Positions 7,621-15,680 of a stretch of DNA of 24,698 bases are shown here, piece after piece. Under the pieces are notes generated by a model. The model was given only the letters and a program-made list of their open reading frames with translations, did not search any database and was not told where the DNA came from. The position numbers were made by a program, and so were the translations under genes. This DNA comes from a virus. Positions within the stretch are counted from its first letter, which is position 1. Each line of letters opens with the position of its first letter. The stretch lies in the IMG/VR virus record IMGVR_UViG_3300030099_000627, positions 1 through 24,698 of that record. One strand, written 5' to 3'.

Positions 7621-7690
7621 TTTTTAAAACTTTATTTTTTTTTGATGCTGGTGCTTTTAAAGTACTTTGTCTAAAAGCAGTTCTCGACAT
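7583..7690 (-). CDS. Very small basic ORF, translationally coupled candidate
   Basis: A 35-codon frame (MSRTAFRQSTLKAPASKKNK, then VLKNAKKKRPKSRNR). Its ATG (7690-7688) overlaps the stop of the preceding gene as TAATG, the same junction style as its neighbours. Composition (Lys/Arg/Ser) matches the adjacent small basic proteins, and the MSR start matches the 7690-7983 product. Its last 38 nt overlap the next gene in another frame. A chance frame in AT-rich DNA remains possible. Confidence 0.4.
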   Translation of the reverse strand: MSRTAFRQSTLKAPASKKNKVLKNAKKKRPKSRNR

Positions 7691-7983
7691 TACCATTTTA
7701 CTCTATTTGCCCAGTATGCTGCTGACATTTTACCTTTTCTTATGTTCTTTCTATGTCTAGCTTTAAAAGATTTTCTTTTCATTTTAGTTCTACGAGATTC
7801 ACCTGCTTTAGGCTTACCTGCAGTTTTTGCACCTTGTTGTCCAAATCTAATTGTTTTAATTTTGTCGCCTTCCTTAGCAACGACTATGTGAGATTTTTTA
7901 GGGTGGTTAGGGGTACGCTTTGGTTTATTGTACCCACTAACACCTGCTCTCTTTAAACGAGAATCTTTGGAAGAACGACTCAT
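7690..7983 (-). CDS. Conserved small basic protein (DUF6321-like)
   Basis: 97 residues, strongly basic. The motif 'RLKRAGVSGYNKPKRTPNHP' followed by 'KKSHIVVAKEGDKIKTIRFGQQGAKTAGKPKAGES' and 'KRKSFKARHRKNIRKGKMSAAYWANRVKW' recalls the DUF6321-type domain found in phages (KPKRTP...KSH.V.AKEG.KIK.IRFG.QG pattern). The SFKARHxKNIxKGKMSAAYWA ending is typical. Probably nucleic-acid or head-associated, which is inference from charge and context. It lies 6 nt after the repeat protein gene. Confidence 0.7.
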   Translation of the reverse strand: MSRSSKDSRLKRAGVSGYNKPKRTPNHPKKSHIVVAKEGDKIKTIRFGQQGAKTAGKPKAGESRRTKMKRKSFKARHRKNIRKGKMSAAYWANRVKW

Positions 7984-7989
7984 TTATTA

Positions 7990-8232
7990 TTAGAGTCTTC
8001 CGCCTATTTTCTTTTTAATTATTTCATTAAAAGTTTTTGGCATAGCTCTAGTTTTAGAGGTTCTACCGGCTCTCATAGTTCTAGTCTTGGCAGTTTTTCC
8101 ACCTCGCATAGTTCTAGTTTTAGCAGTTTTTCCACCTCGCATAGTTCTAGTCTTGGCAGTCTTACCACCTCGCATAGTTTTAGTTTTGGTGTTTTTACCA
8201 CCTTTCATAGTTTTAGTTTTTGATGTTTTCAT
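7990..8232 (-). CDS. Basic protein made of 11-residue tandem repeats
   Basis: 80 residues: almost entirely repeats of T-M-R-G-G-K-T-A-K-T-R (variants TMKGGKNTKTK, TMRAGRTSKTR), five to six copies, followed by a unique end (AMPKTFNEIIKKKIGGRL). No acidic residue occurs before the C-terminal helix, so the net charge is extremely positive, like histone-like or protamine-like peptides. ATG 8232-8230 overlaps the preceding stop as ATGA. It may bind the packaged DNA or RNA; that is inference from composition only. Confidence 0.6.
   Translation of the reverse strand: MKTSKTKTMKGGKNTKTKTMRGGKTAKTRTMRGGKTAKTRTMRGGKTAKTRTMRAGRTSKTRAMPKTFNEIIKKKIGGRL
8041..8205 (-). repeat. Five tandem 33-bp coding repeats
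   Basis: Units begin at 8041, 8074, 8107, 8140 and 8173, each opening with CATAG on the plus strand, and a partial sixth follows at 8206. The three central units are nearly identical at DNA level (e.g. 8074-8106 and 8107-8139 differ by two C/T and G/A changes), suggesting recent duplication by slippage or recombination. The repeats encode the 11-residue module of the surrounding gene; unit number is likely to vary between relatives. Confidence 0.9.
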
Positions 8233-8417
8233 TTTTTCACCTTTGGTTTTTTAGCTGGTTTTTTTGCAGCTGGTTTCTTTTTTGGTTTGAGTTCTTTGAG
8301 CATAGCATTAGCTTCCGCTTCTCGTAATGGTCCTGCTACTAATTCTTCGCCATTCCATATAACATAAGCTGGGTCGCCATTTTCATAATGCCCATTTTCT
8401 TCTTTTCTAATTGTCAT
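8229..8417 (-). CDS. Small protein with Lys/Ala-rich tail
   Basis: 62 residues. The N-terminal two thirds look folded: 'NGHYENGDPAYVIWNGEELV' then 'AGPLREAEANAMLKELK'. The C-terminus is a histone H1-like tail (KPKKKPAAKKPAKKPKVKK). The pattern 'YVIWNGEELVAGPLREAEA' suggests a small beta-beta-alpha domain. Stop overlaps the next ATG (ATGA). No function recognised; the tail suggests nucleic-acid binding. Confidence 0.6.
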   Translation of the reverse strand: MTIRKEENGHYENGDPAYVIWNGEELVAGPLREAEANAMLKELKPKKKPAAKKPAKKPKVKK

Positions 8418-8425
8418 AATTGTAC

Positions 8426-8830
8426 CTATCCGTAAATTTTAGTTAAATATAAAATTATAGAGTAAGCGTCTCCGCTGGAATGACCAACAGTTGTAAAGTC
8501 AATATCTCCGGTTACGCCTGAACCTGCATTATTAGGAATACCTGTAAATAAATCATAATACTCATCACCTGTACTATCTGCTGGTAATGGCATAGCTAGA
8601 ACATTAGTACTAGCATCAAATTCAATATTTACTCTCATTCCTACACAAGCCCAATATATTCTTGATATTGTTACTGATGTGCATGACTGCCCTAAACTAT
8701 TAGATTTTAGAGCAGACACATCAACTTTTTTTACTGCTGATTCACCAGTGCCATCACTGACATTAGTAAATTTTAAGACAGCAATTTTATCGCCATCTTG
8801 AATGGTTTGTGAAGTTACTGTATCAGCCAT
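8426..8830 (-). CDS. Putative virion decoration/structural protein
   Basis: 134 residues, beta-rich. Characteristic segments: 'MADTVTSQTIQDGDKIAVLKF', 'SDGTGESAVKKVDVSALKS', 'NIEFDASTNVLAMPLP', 'DLFTGIPNNAGSGVTGDIDF' and 'GDAYSIILYLTKIYG'. The NNAGSGVTGDI-F-T-x-G block recurs in structural proteins encoded just after the capsid gene in marine phages. No signal peptide. It follows the 8844-9371 gene by 13 nt and is probably co-expressed with it. A capsid or fibre surface role is inferred from position. Confidence 0.65.
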   Translation of the reverse strand: MADTVTSQTIQDGDKIAVLKFTNVSDGTGESAVKKVDVSALKSNSLGQSCTSVTISRIYWACVGMRVNIEFDASTNVLAMPLPADSTGDEYYDLFTGIPNNAGSGVTGDIDFTTVGHSSGDAYSIILYLTKIYG

Positions 8831-8843
8831 AATTTACTCCTTA

Positions 8844-9371
8844 TTAAGATTGGTCAGTAAATGCTGGAGCATCTGCACCTTCTTGATTACCCCAGATGTA
8901 CCAATTAGTACTATCTTTAGCTAGTATATTAATTTCAAACAAACCAAAGTCTGTAAGAGTTAATATAGAGTTAGAGTTACCATCTGCATATACAGATACA
9001 TTATCTGCATTAGAATCTAAATGTACTATACCGCCTATATAGAAATTAGTATCTGAACCTGTATCAATGATAAGGTTTTCTGTTTCTTCTGCAGCACCAC
9101 CATAAATTAATTTAAAGTGAACACCTGCTGATGGGGAAGGTAATGTTAATGTGCAGTTCGCTGATAAAGCAGGAACAACAGAAACTCTACCGCCATGAGT
9201 AGTTGCTGTTAAAGAAATAGCTGTTGTGTCAGCCAAAGCTACAGGAGTAACTTGCATACCATCACCATTTAAAGTGAACTCTGTAGTTACAGCACCTGTA
9301 GTTGAATTTTTAGATACGACTTGAAAGCCGTTCTCGGACCTGACTGGTCCATTAAAGGTTGAATTAGCCAT
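8844..9371 (-). CDS. Putative virion structural protein
   Basis: 175 residues. It starts 'MANSTFNGPVRSENGFQVVS', a pattern typical of a structural protein encoded beside the capsid gene in marine podoviruses, then beta-rich sequence ('GGRVSVVPALSANCTLTLPS', 'AGVHFKLIYGG') and a C-terminal 'TNWYIWGNQEGADAPAFTDQ'. A clean SD (AGGAGAAA, about 5 nt before ATG 9371-9369) sits downstream of the capsid terminator, so read-through or a separate promoter must feed it. No promoter of good quality was seen in 9381-9455. Confidence 0.7.
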   Translation of the reverse strand: MANSTFNGPVRSENGFQVVSKNSTTGAVTTEFTLNGDGMQVTPVALADTTAISLTATTHGGRVSVVPALSANCTLTLPSPSAGVHFKLIYGGAAEETENLIIDTGSDTNFYIGGIVHLDSNADNVSVYADGNSNSILTLTDFGLFEINILAKDSTNWYIWGNQEGADAPAFTDQS

Positions 9372-9455
9372 GTCTTTCTCCTAAAAGAAAATATCTATCA
9401 TCTTGGCAAAGTCTGCTAGGGCAGTTGATAGACAATTAATAAATCCCTAGTTACG

Positions 9456-9480
9456 AAAAAAGGGGAGCACAAGGCTCCCC
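9456..9480 (-). terminator. Intrinsic terminator after the capsid gene
   Basis: On the minus strand, 7 nt past the capsid stop: GGGGAGC (9480-9474), loop CTTGT, GCTCCCC (9468-9462), then six T (9461-9456). Seven GC-rich pairs plus a U tract is a textbook Rho-independent terminator. It would set high capsid expression apart from the downstream minor virion genes. Confidence 0.93.
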
Positions 9481-9487
9481 ATCAAAT

Positions 9488-10426
9488 TTAGCTTGAACCC
9501 GGTGAGCCATAAATACCAAGCGGGTCTGATACTCCAAATGAGTATCTTTCTCTAGCTTTGTATCTGACATTTCCGGTGTCAAAATCTCCGTCCATAGATG
9601 TTTCCATTCCGGTTCTGTTGAAATGTTTCATGCCGTTAGGAACATCAGTAATAATGAAGAAAGCATTAGTATCAGTAAGATAATGATTAATAAAATATCC
9701 TTCTGGGAAAGACCCGTTATTAGATATAGCATTAATATCATTATCAGATGTACCAACTCTAAATTGAGATTCTAAAAGTCTAGTTGCTGTAAACTGCAAA
9801 GCAGATGGAACAATTAATCTTTTAGGTCTAGCTGCTATCTTCAAACCTCTTTGGTCCACGAAGTTGCTGATGTTAATAACAGCATCTTCTAAAGATGTTT
9901 CATTGAGGTCTGCAGCAGTAGCAGGTCTATTAGAGTTTTTACCTCCATTTACTAATGGGTGTCCGTCCCCACCAGTAACACCATCACCATCTGCAGTAAA
10001 TAAGTTTACTCCGTCTCCTGATTGGAAAGAGTTTGTAAACCCATTATTGAGCGGGAAAGCAGACTTGACTTGTTTTGTATAAGCCATAGCTCTTGCTAAT
10101 GCTTTAGTATAACGAGCAGAAAGTGAATCATAAAGGTTGTCCTCTATAGCTTCTTCTGTAATCGCAAAACCTAAAGCGATGGTTTCATGGTTGTATCTAG
10201 CTGTAAAGCTTTCTTGTGCTGAATCATAAGTGATTGCTGCACCTTCGTCTTTTACAACTGCTTGACTAAATCCACTTAACTGAACTTCCTCTTCAAAACT
10301 TCTATCAGAGTTTTCAGTTTCGTAAATCATAGTATGCTCATCTTCGTACTTTTCGTACTCCAATCCAAACAATGCGTTTAGTCCGGGTAGGAGTTCTTTT
10401 AACATTTGTGCTCTTGAAATAGCCAT
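9488..10426 (-). CDS. Major capsid protein
   Basis: 312 residues. An HK97-fold type head protein by context and pattern: N-terminal 'RAQMLKELLPGLNALFGLEY', then a loop-type segment with 'YNHETIALGFAITEEAIEDNLYDSL' and 'RYTKALARAMAYTKQVKSAF', and a beta-rich C-terminal half ('AARPKRLIVPSALQFTATRLL', 'GYFINHYLTDTNAFFIITDVPNGMKHF', 'NVRYKARERYSFGVSDPLGIYGS'). The last block (R-x-R-x-R-Y-S-F-G-x-x-D-P-x-G-I-Y-G) is typical of capsids in this group. Flanked upstream by scaffold and decoration genes and downstream by a strong terminator. RBS AGGAGAAT precedes ATG 10426-10424. Confidence 0.9.
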   Translation of the reverse strand: MAISRAQMLKELLPGLNALFGLEYEKYEDEHTMIYETENSDRSFEEEVQLSGFSQAVVKDEGAAITYDSAQESFTARYNHETIALGFAITEEAIEDNLYDSLSARYTKALARAMAYTKQVKSAFPLNNGFTNSFQSGDGVNLFTADGDGVTGGDGHPLVNGGKNSNRPATAADLNETSLEDAVINISNFVDQRGLKIAARPKRLIVPSALQFTATRLLESQFRVGTSDNDINAISNNGSFPEGYFINHYLTDTNAFFIITDVPNGMKHFNRTGMETSMDGDFDTGNVRYKARERYSFGVSDPLGIYGSPGSS

Positions 10427-10442
10427 AATTTATTCTCCTATA

Positions 10443-11021
10443 TTAAACGCCTGTTGTATTAGTTAATTGATGTCCTGCGTTAAAGACAACAATAACATCT
10501 GTAAATGAGTCGCCAACTGCACTATCAGGTCCTTCTACGAACTCAATAATTTTAACTGGCAAAGTATTAGTTGTTGCAATCGTGCTGCTATCAACAGCAT
10601 TTTTGCTTCGACCTATACTTGTACTACCTGCTGTTTGAACAACAGCAGCATTGTTTCCTAATGCTGTTTGTGCTAGTGAAGCATCACCTTGCATTTTCAT
10701 TTCAACAAAAGGGTCATCAACCACATACGCACTAATATCACTTGCACTTGTAGATGCTGGATATGTTTGTGAGAATGTTAGTTGGTTTGTATTTGGGTCA
10801 GTGTATGACACACCTACAAATACTCCTACTGGAGTTAAAGATGTAGTTCCTGTGTCTTTTTCGACAGTACCAGAACTAACAAGCTTTACAAAATCTCCGT
10901 AGAATATAGCGGTACCATAACCGGAAGCTATCTTATAATGTCTAACTTTTCCTGTAAAAGAGCCATTAGAACTAAGACAACCTACTGGTTCTGCACCCAT
11001 TGGGGTAGCTGAAGCAGCCAT
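10443..11021 (-). CDS. Putative head decoration protein
   Basis: 192 residues. Beta-rich and Gly/Thr-rich: 'KVRHYKIASGYGTAIFYGDF', 'VKLVSSGTVEK', 'TPVGVFVGVSYTDPNTNQ', 'YVVDDPFVEMKMQGDASL', 'FTDVIVVFNAGHQL'. The HYKIASGYGTAIFYGDFVKL segment recalls small beta-barrel proteins that decorate capsids. It lies directly upstream of the capsid gene (16 nt), the usual position of a decoration or capsid-stabilising protein. RBS AGGAGAAT is 3 nt before ATG 11021-11019. Biochemistry inferred. Confidence 0.7.
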   Translation of the reverse strand: MAASATPMGAEPVGCLSSNGSFTGKVRHYKIASGYGTAIFYGDFVKLVSSGTVEKDTGTTSLTPVGVFVGVSYTDPNTNQLTFSQTYPASTSASDISAYVVDDPFVEMKMQGDASLAQTALGNNAAVVQTAGSTSIGRSKNAVDSSTIATTNTLPVKIIEFVEGPDSAVGDSFTDVIVVFNAGHQLTNTTGV

Positions 11022-11073
11022 ATTATTCTCCTAAAATTTTTAAAAGATGGCTTGTAGCTAAATTATTATTTAG

Positions 11074-11553
11074 TTATTTGCCGCCAAATGAAGTTCTCGT
11101 TTTGCGGTCTGGTTTTAACATTGGCATACGAGGGTCATTTTCTTTTAAATAGTTATTATCAACGGCTTCCATTTGTTCTCTTGCAACTTTTCTGTAGTAT
11201 TCATCTCTTTGTTCCATTAACTCTTTTGGAGCTTTACAAAGCAATAAACCACCTACTTCCATGTTACCTTTTTCTGCCCATTCAGAATCCACATCACAAA
11301 CTAAATGTAGTTCAGGGTGGTCTTCTGCTTTTACAGGTTGCCAACCTTCTCTAAATTTAGAACTAACATTTACATTATTAGGTTGTCCTAATATTGATGT
11401 AGCTATCCACCTAAATACCCAGCCATCTTGCGGTGTTGGGTTAGGTAGTTTTGATTGTGGTTCCCAAGGTTGAGCTCTTTGTTGAGTATCTCTGGTTTCC
11501 GTTTCTCTTGCAGCTCTTGTAACTTCTTCTGTTACATTTTCATTATCAGCCAT
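11074..11553 (-). CDS. Conserved head-locus protein, unknown role
   Basis: 159 residues from ATG 11553-11551, chosen over an upstream in-frame ATG at 11583 because AAGGAGGTG sits just before it. Pattern: Glu/Arg-rich start, 'GWVFRWIATSILGQPNNVNV', 'FREGWQPVKAEDHPELHLV', 'GNMEVGGLLLCKAPKELMEQ', 'RDEYYRKVAREQMEAVDNNY' and a basic end (LKPDRKTRTSFGGK). Such WxxV...DHPEL... GGLLLCKAP proteins occur between scaffold and capsid genes in marine phages. Overlaps the scaffold gene by 8 nt, so translation is coupled. After the stop lies a short AT-rich inverted repeat, CTAAAT-N4-ATTTAG (11058-11073). Confidence 0.7.
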   Translation of the reverse strand: MADNENVTEEVTRAARETETRDTQQRAQPWEPQSKLPNPTPQDGWVFRWIATSILGQPNNVNVSSKFREGWQPVKAEDHPELHLVCDVDSEWAEKGNMEVGGLLLCKAPKELMEQRDEYYRKVAREQMEAVDNNYLKENDPRMPMLKPDRKTRTSFGGK

Positions 11554-12601
11554 TTTGCACCTCCTTGGCGACTTGTTTGGCATATTGTTCCGGTGTTAAA
11601 CCCAAACGCCTTGCGAGAGCAACTTGGGTTCCTGTCAACTGTACTTTGCGGGGTATAGCACCATTGTTTCTGGTTGCGGGTGCTACAACTGCCGATGGTT
11701 TTTTGGAAATCACAGTTTCAACAACCTCTTCTTCGTTGCCGACAGGTACTTCTTCTTCTCCAAAAAACTCAGGAAATTTAGTTCGCATACGCTTATCAAC
11801 TTCCTGATAATACTGGTCAGTAGTAGGATAGATACCCTCATTTTGAATAAGAGTTTCATGTAATCCATACGCATAACCAGTCATGTCTTTATGTTCATTA
11901 CTTCCAAACCAAGTATTTTTTTGTAACCATTCCACTGCTTTTGGGTCAGGTGGTGTATGTTGTGGTTGTACTTGTTGTGGTTGTTGTGCAACATTTTGTT
12001 GTTGTTGCATAAATTGTTGTTGTGCTTCTGTTTGCTTTTGATAATAGTTTAATTTTTCGTTAGCACTCTTTGCATCTACTTGTGCAGATAATATTCTTTC
12101 GTTAGCAGCTAACATTTTATCTGTATCACCAGCTTCATAAGCTTCTTTAAATTCAACTTTGCCTTGCTCTAATTCTGCACTAGCTTTAGCTGAAATTTGT
12201 CCAAGCAAAGCTTCTTCTCCTTTACTAATTAAAGCAGATAATCTTTTATTTTCATCTTGGATTTTTTGAGTATAAGTTACTGCTTCATCTCTTAGTCTTT
12301 CTGCAGCTTCTTTTGCTCGTCTTTCTTCGTGATAATCGTATTTAATTTTATCAATTCTTTTTTGTACTTTATCACTAATACCATCTATTTCTTCTTCAAC
12401 TTCATTAGTTTTAGTTTCAACTTTAGGTGGTCTCCTGTCCTCTTTAGGTCTATCATCAATAACTTCTACTTGAAGTTCATCAGTAGTATCTTGTTCAGGT
12501 TCTTTTTCAAAGGTGGTTTTAACACCAAAGAATTTTTCTTCTTTAGAAGATTCTGGAAATTCTTCCCTAACTTCTTGATTTGCTGTAATATTTTCACTCA
12601 T
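11546..12601 (-). CDS. Putative capsid scaffolding protein
   Basis: 351 residues, highly charged and helical. An acidic N-terminal third is followed by 'DKVQKRIDKIKYDYHEERRA' and 'KEAAERLRDEAVTYTQKIQD', a long coiled coil (about 85-200), a Gln-rich stretch (about 198-222, with QQQFMQQQQNV), then a small C-terminal region ('PRKVQLTGTQVALARRLGLT' then 'PEQYAKQV'). An acidic, coiled-coil protein with a basic C-terminal helix-turn-helix, encoded just before the capsid cluster, is the usual description of a scaffold. No protease motif was seen. 8-nt overlap with the next gene. Confidence 0.8.
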   Translation of the reverse strand: MSENITANQEVREEFPESSKEEKFFGVKTTFEKEPEQDTTDELQVEVIDDRPKEDRRPPKVETKTNEVEEEIDGISDKVQKRIDKIKYDYHEERRAKEAAERLRDEAVTYTQKIQDENKRLSALISKGEEALLGQISAKASAELEQGKVEFKEAYEAGDTDKMLAANERILSAQVDAKSANEKLNYYQKQTEAQQQFMQQQQNVAQQPQQVQPQHTPPDPKAVEWLQKNTWFGSNEHKDMTGYAYGLHETLIQNEGIYPTTDQYYQEVDKRMRTKFPEFFGEEEVPVGNEEEVVETVISKKPSAVVAPATRNNGAIPRKVQLTGTQVALARRLGLTPEQYAKQVAKEVQNG

Positions 12602-12602
12602 A

Positions 12603-12992
12603 TTAAATTACCTTTACTATACCTCTAGGGTCTTCGACAACAGCTTCTACACTATCATCATTAATTAAACGAAATTCTTTGCCATGCACTTTAAATCTAG
12701 TGCCTGAATAAGAACGCATAATAATCCAATCGCCCTCTTTACAATAAGGACCATTTGGAAATCTTCTTTCATCTTTATAACAATCATCTCCCATAGCAAG
12801 AATAAAACCACAGATAGAACCCACCTCTTCAACTTGCATTGTTTGAGATGCTTTTATAATTCCGCCTTTGGTTTGTTCTTCAGGCTCTGGTAGAGCTATT
12901 AAGATTTTGTAACCTTTTGGTATTGGTAATTGTTTTGCTGTTCTTTCTTCAACTTGTTCAGTTGATTTAACAGCCTTTGCAGGTTTAGTCAT
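12603..12992 (-). CDS. Phage GroES-like co-chaperonin
   Basis: 129 residues. After a basic Ala/Lys-rich extension (1-22), 'PKGYKILIALPEPEE' and 'TKGGIIKASQTMQVEEVG' match the first strand and mobile loop of Cpn10, 'GFILAMGDDCYKD' the next strand, and 'CKEGDWIIMRSYSGTRFKV' and 'HGKEFRLINDDSVEAVV' the second half. GroES-type proteins cap GroEL; phage versions such as T4 gp31 serve capsid folding. Longer than bacterial GroES (about 97 residues) because of the N-terminal extension and an insert near 'ERRFPNGPYCKEG'. Sits between portal and scaffold genes, consistent with a capsid-folding role. RBS AAGGAG is upstream. Confidence 0.85.
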   Translation of the reverse strand: MTKPAKAVKSTEQVEERTAKQLPIPKGYKILIALPEPEEQTKGGIIKASQTMQVEEVGSICGFILAMGDDCYKDERRFPNGPYCKEGDWIIMRSYSGTRFKVHGKEFRLINDDSVEAVVEDPRGIVKVI

Positions 12993-13033
12993 TTTTTTCT
13001 CCTTGCACTAGAATTAAGGTCTAGGTCCTTGCG

Positions 13034-13234
13034 TCATTGTTGACGATTTGCTATTTCCTGTAGGTCGAGTATATCTCTTTCTACTATAGCGAGTCCAGCA
13101 ATTACACCTGTTAAATGTCTGTACTCTTCAAAATTCTTGCAACCACCTCCTGAAAGATGGTCTGCATGTTCGTTCATGTGGTCTCTAATTTTTTTTCTTA
13201 GAGCATCTATAAAATTTGTATCTGATGCAGCCAT
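13034..13234 (-). CDS. Conserved small protein between portal and GroES
   Basis: 66 residues, helical: 'FIDALRKKIRDHMNEHADHL' followed by 'SGGGCKNFEEYRHLTGVIAG' and 'LAIVERDILDLQEIANRQQ'. The LRKKIRDxMNxxADHLxxGGCKxFxEYxHxTGxxxGLAxxERxILDL pattern is common in marine phages, always next to the portal. It starts with a one-base overlap of the portal stop. Possibly a portal-assembly or head-maturation helper; the family has no known function. Confidence 0.7.
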   Translation of the reverse strand: MAASDTNFIDALRKKIRDHMNEHADHLSGGGCKNFEEYRHLTGVIAGLAIVERDILDLQEIANRQQ

Positions 13235-15672
13235 TAATCCTCTTTATCTAATAAAGTTTCTGCTATATCTTTACCTATCTTAGCACCTTCTATTTGTTCT
13301 TTGCTAGATATTTTTGCATTTTCTGATGCAGCTTCAAATCCTATTTTAGCACCAGCTATTCTTTCTTGTGATGCTATTCTTTCTTTTTCTATTTCTTCTG
13401 TAGCTTTTGCTTTCTGTAAATCAAGGGCTATTCTTTCTGCATCAGCTTTCATTTTTCTTTGTACTTCAGCTTCTCTAATAGCTAGTTCTTTTTCTCTTTG
13501 TTGTATTACAGGGTCTTCTAGTTTTTCATTTATTTCTTCTGCTCTTTCTTCTGCTCTACTAGAAGCTAATACTCTTTCTGCTGCTTCAGATACCAGTTCT
13601 GATAGGCGTAGTTCAATATCCTCTGGTAGTGGTTCATCAGGCGGTGGTAATGGAGCACCCAGTTGTTTTTCAATTTCTTTACGATATTGAAACGCAATAT
13701 GTTCTGTAACATGCTCTGTAAACGCACCAAGTATTCTTGAAGCATTAGGACTTTGACCCACCATTTCTCTAATTTTAGGGTCTTCCATTGTAGCCATGTG
13801 CACTTTGATATGTGCTTCATGGTCTTGATACATAAACGCTTTAACAGGTTTACCATTAAGCATATTCATATTTTCTGATACAGGGTCTGTTGGTAATATC
13901 TCTGTTTCTAGTGGAACAATTTTATCTGCATCTTGTATTCCTAGTACATCTAGCATTTGTCTATGTAGTTCTTGCATATTATACATTTCAGGTGCTTGTG
14001 TAGATAACTGTAAAGCTGCTTGATATTGCATAATTTTTTGTGCTTTTGTAGATGCGTTAGGGTCGGATACAGGCACTACATCTACTCTGCCATCAAAATC
14101 TTCTTTTAATAATTCTTTGCCTTTAACTTCATAAGGATATTCTGTAGGTCCAAAATCAAATATTATTCTGGATAATATTCTTAACTCATGTTTCATAGAG
14201 TTATGTATTCTTGATTGCACTGAACCAATGACTTTTAAAGACCTTTCTAATAAAGCTAGTGTTGTACCTACAGGAGCCTGACTACTCATGTCAGATACCT
14301 TTAAATCAGCTAGTGAAGCAAATCTTCTGCCCTCTTCTACTAAATTTTGCAACAAAGTATATAAAGTTCCTGATGGCTCTTTGTAAGGCAAGAAAGTAAT
14401 ATTATCTTTTATAGCACCACCGGGTACATCTACATCTCTAAACTCACCCGGCATAATAGGAGTATCATCACCTTTTATTCTTAAACCTCTGGATTTAAGA
14501 CCTCCCGGTAAATTAGACAATGTACCAGCGTCTACTAACTGTCTTAATAAACTTGTAGCAGATTTAGCAATACCACCTATCAAATGTATTAAACCAAATC
14601 CATAAAAACCTAATCCGGGTAAATATTGATAGTGAACATAGTGTTCTCTTTTCTTTTTCATAGGGTCATCTGCTAGATAGTTCCTACGAATAGCAAGTAT
14701 TACACCTGATTGTAAATCTAATGTAACTACATAAGGTAATGCTATTCCTGTAATCTTGCCATCTTTTCTATCTTCAAAGCCTTTAATATCTAAATCAACT
14801 TGCATTTCAAGAATAGTATGCCTTTGGTCATTTTCATAACTTGAACTGTATCCAGTTATTTCATTGTATTTAGATTGTATGTTGCTTAGTTCATCACTAG
14901 GGGCTTGTAGTTCAACATCTCTATAAAAACCTATAACTTGTAGCTTTCTAATATCATTAGTAGCTTTTTTCATTACATGAGTAGCTCTTTCACAGGTGCT
15001 CAAATCAGATGCACCATAGCTAACCACAAAATCTTCAGCTGGTACAAACATACTAGCTGGTCTTCCTAGGCTTGGGTCATAGTATATTTTTCTAAATGCA
15101 GAACCTGCTAATGGTAAATTAAATAATAGTTTTTCTGTTTCTGTTCTGTATTCACTCATCTTTTCTGTGAGTAAATAATTTAGATAATCTTTAACTCTTT
15201 CTGATTGTTTTTGTTTTTCTGCATCTATTTCACCAACAATCTTTGTATCTACTGGACCTTTAGCAGGAAATATTTCAGCTACACATTCAGCTTGAAAACG
15301 CACTACAGATTCAGTTAATAAAGGGTGGAACACACCACAAGCACCCTGCCAAGGCAAGGTTCTTTCTTCAATTTTTAAACCTAGTTGGTCTAATCCTTTA
15401 GTATATGTATCTTCCCAGTCTTTTCTTGATTCTTTGTCTGAATTAAAATACCCAACAAGTTCACTAGATAATAGCTGCAGTTCAGCTTCTTCCATAAACT
15501 CTGCAATATTATCATCAAAGTTTGGTGTTCCTAATTCTGCACCATCTTCAAAATCTATAATTAAACCACCATCTTCTGTTGCTATTGCAACTTCATCAGG
15601 GTTGGTAACTAAAACTTCTACAGGAGAATCTTTAAATTTTTTTTCTGGGGTCTGTAATGGTTTTTCTGCCAT
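13234..15672 (-). CDS. Portal protein
   Basis: 812 residues. The N-terminal 'DDNIAEFMEEAELQLLSSEL', 'SRKDWEDTYTKGLDQLGLKI' and 'WQGACGVFHPLLTESVVRFQ' followed by 'AECVAEIFPAKGP' are typical of P22-like portals of marine podoviruses. The core contains 'YLPGLGFYGFGLIHLIGGIA' and 'SLLRQLVDAGTLSNLPGG', then 'RGLRIKGDDTPIMPGEF', the stem and crown region. Residues about 680-812 form a long coiled-coil-prone, Glu/Lys/Ala-rich extension, comparable with the C-terminal barrel region of P22-type portals. Sits directly after terL (8 nt gap). The dodecameric ring through which DNA is packed. Confidence 0.92.
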   Translation of the reverse strand: MAEKPLQTPEKKFKDSPVEVLVTNPDEVAIATEDGGLIIDFEDGAELGTPNFDDNIAEFMEEAELQLLSSELVGYFNSDKESRKDWEDTYTKGLDQLGLKIEERTLPWQGACGVFHPLLTESVVRFQAECVAEIFPAKGPVDTKIVGEIDAEKQKQSERVKDYLNYLLTEKMSEYRTETEKLLFNLPLAGSAFRKIYYDPSLGRPASMFVPAEDFVVSYGASDLSTCERATHVMKKATNDIRKLQVIGFYRDVELQAPSDELSNIQSKYNEITGYSSSYENDQRHTILEMQVDLDIKGFEDRKDGKITGIALPYVVTLDLQSGVILAIRRNYLADDPMKKKREHYVHYQYLPGLGFYGFGLIHLIGGIAKSATSLLRQLVDAGTLSNLPGGLKSRGLRIKGDDTPIMPGEFRDVDVPGGAIKDNITFLPYKEPSGTLYTLLQNLVEEGRRFASLADLKVSDMSSQAPVGTTLALLERSLKVIGSVQSRIHNSMKHELRILSRIIFDFGPTEYPYEVKGKELLKEDFDGRVDVVPVSDPNASTKAQKIMQYQAALQLSTQAPEMYNMQELHRQMLDVLGIQDADKIVPLETEILPTDPVSENMNMLNGKPVKAFMYQDHEAHIKVHMATMEDPKIREMVGQSPNASRILGAFTEHVTEHIAFQYRKEIEKQLGAPLPPPDEPLPEDIELRLSELVSEAAERVLASSRAEERAEEINEKLEDPVIQQREKELAIREAEVQRKMKADAERIALDLQKAKATEEIEKERIASQERIAGAKIGFEAASENAKISSKEQIEGAKIGKDIAETLLDKED

Positions 15673-15680
15673 TTAATCTC

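Noticed and set aside
8041-8205. CRISPR-like array
   Set aside because: The 33-bp repeats are directly adjacent without spacers and in frame with a coding sequence, so they are coding tandem repeats.
13620-13650. CTGATGA on the minus strand inside the portal gene
   Set aside because: Lies in well-defined coding sequence and no stems II/III or GAA element can be paired around it; the same holds for CTGATGA/TCATCAG at 12480, 15595 and 17945.
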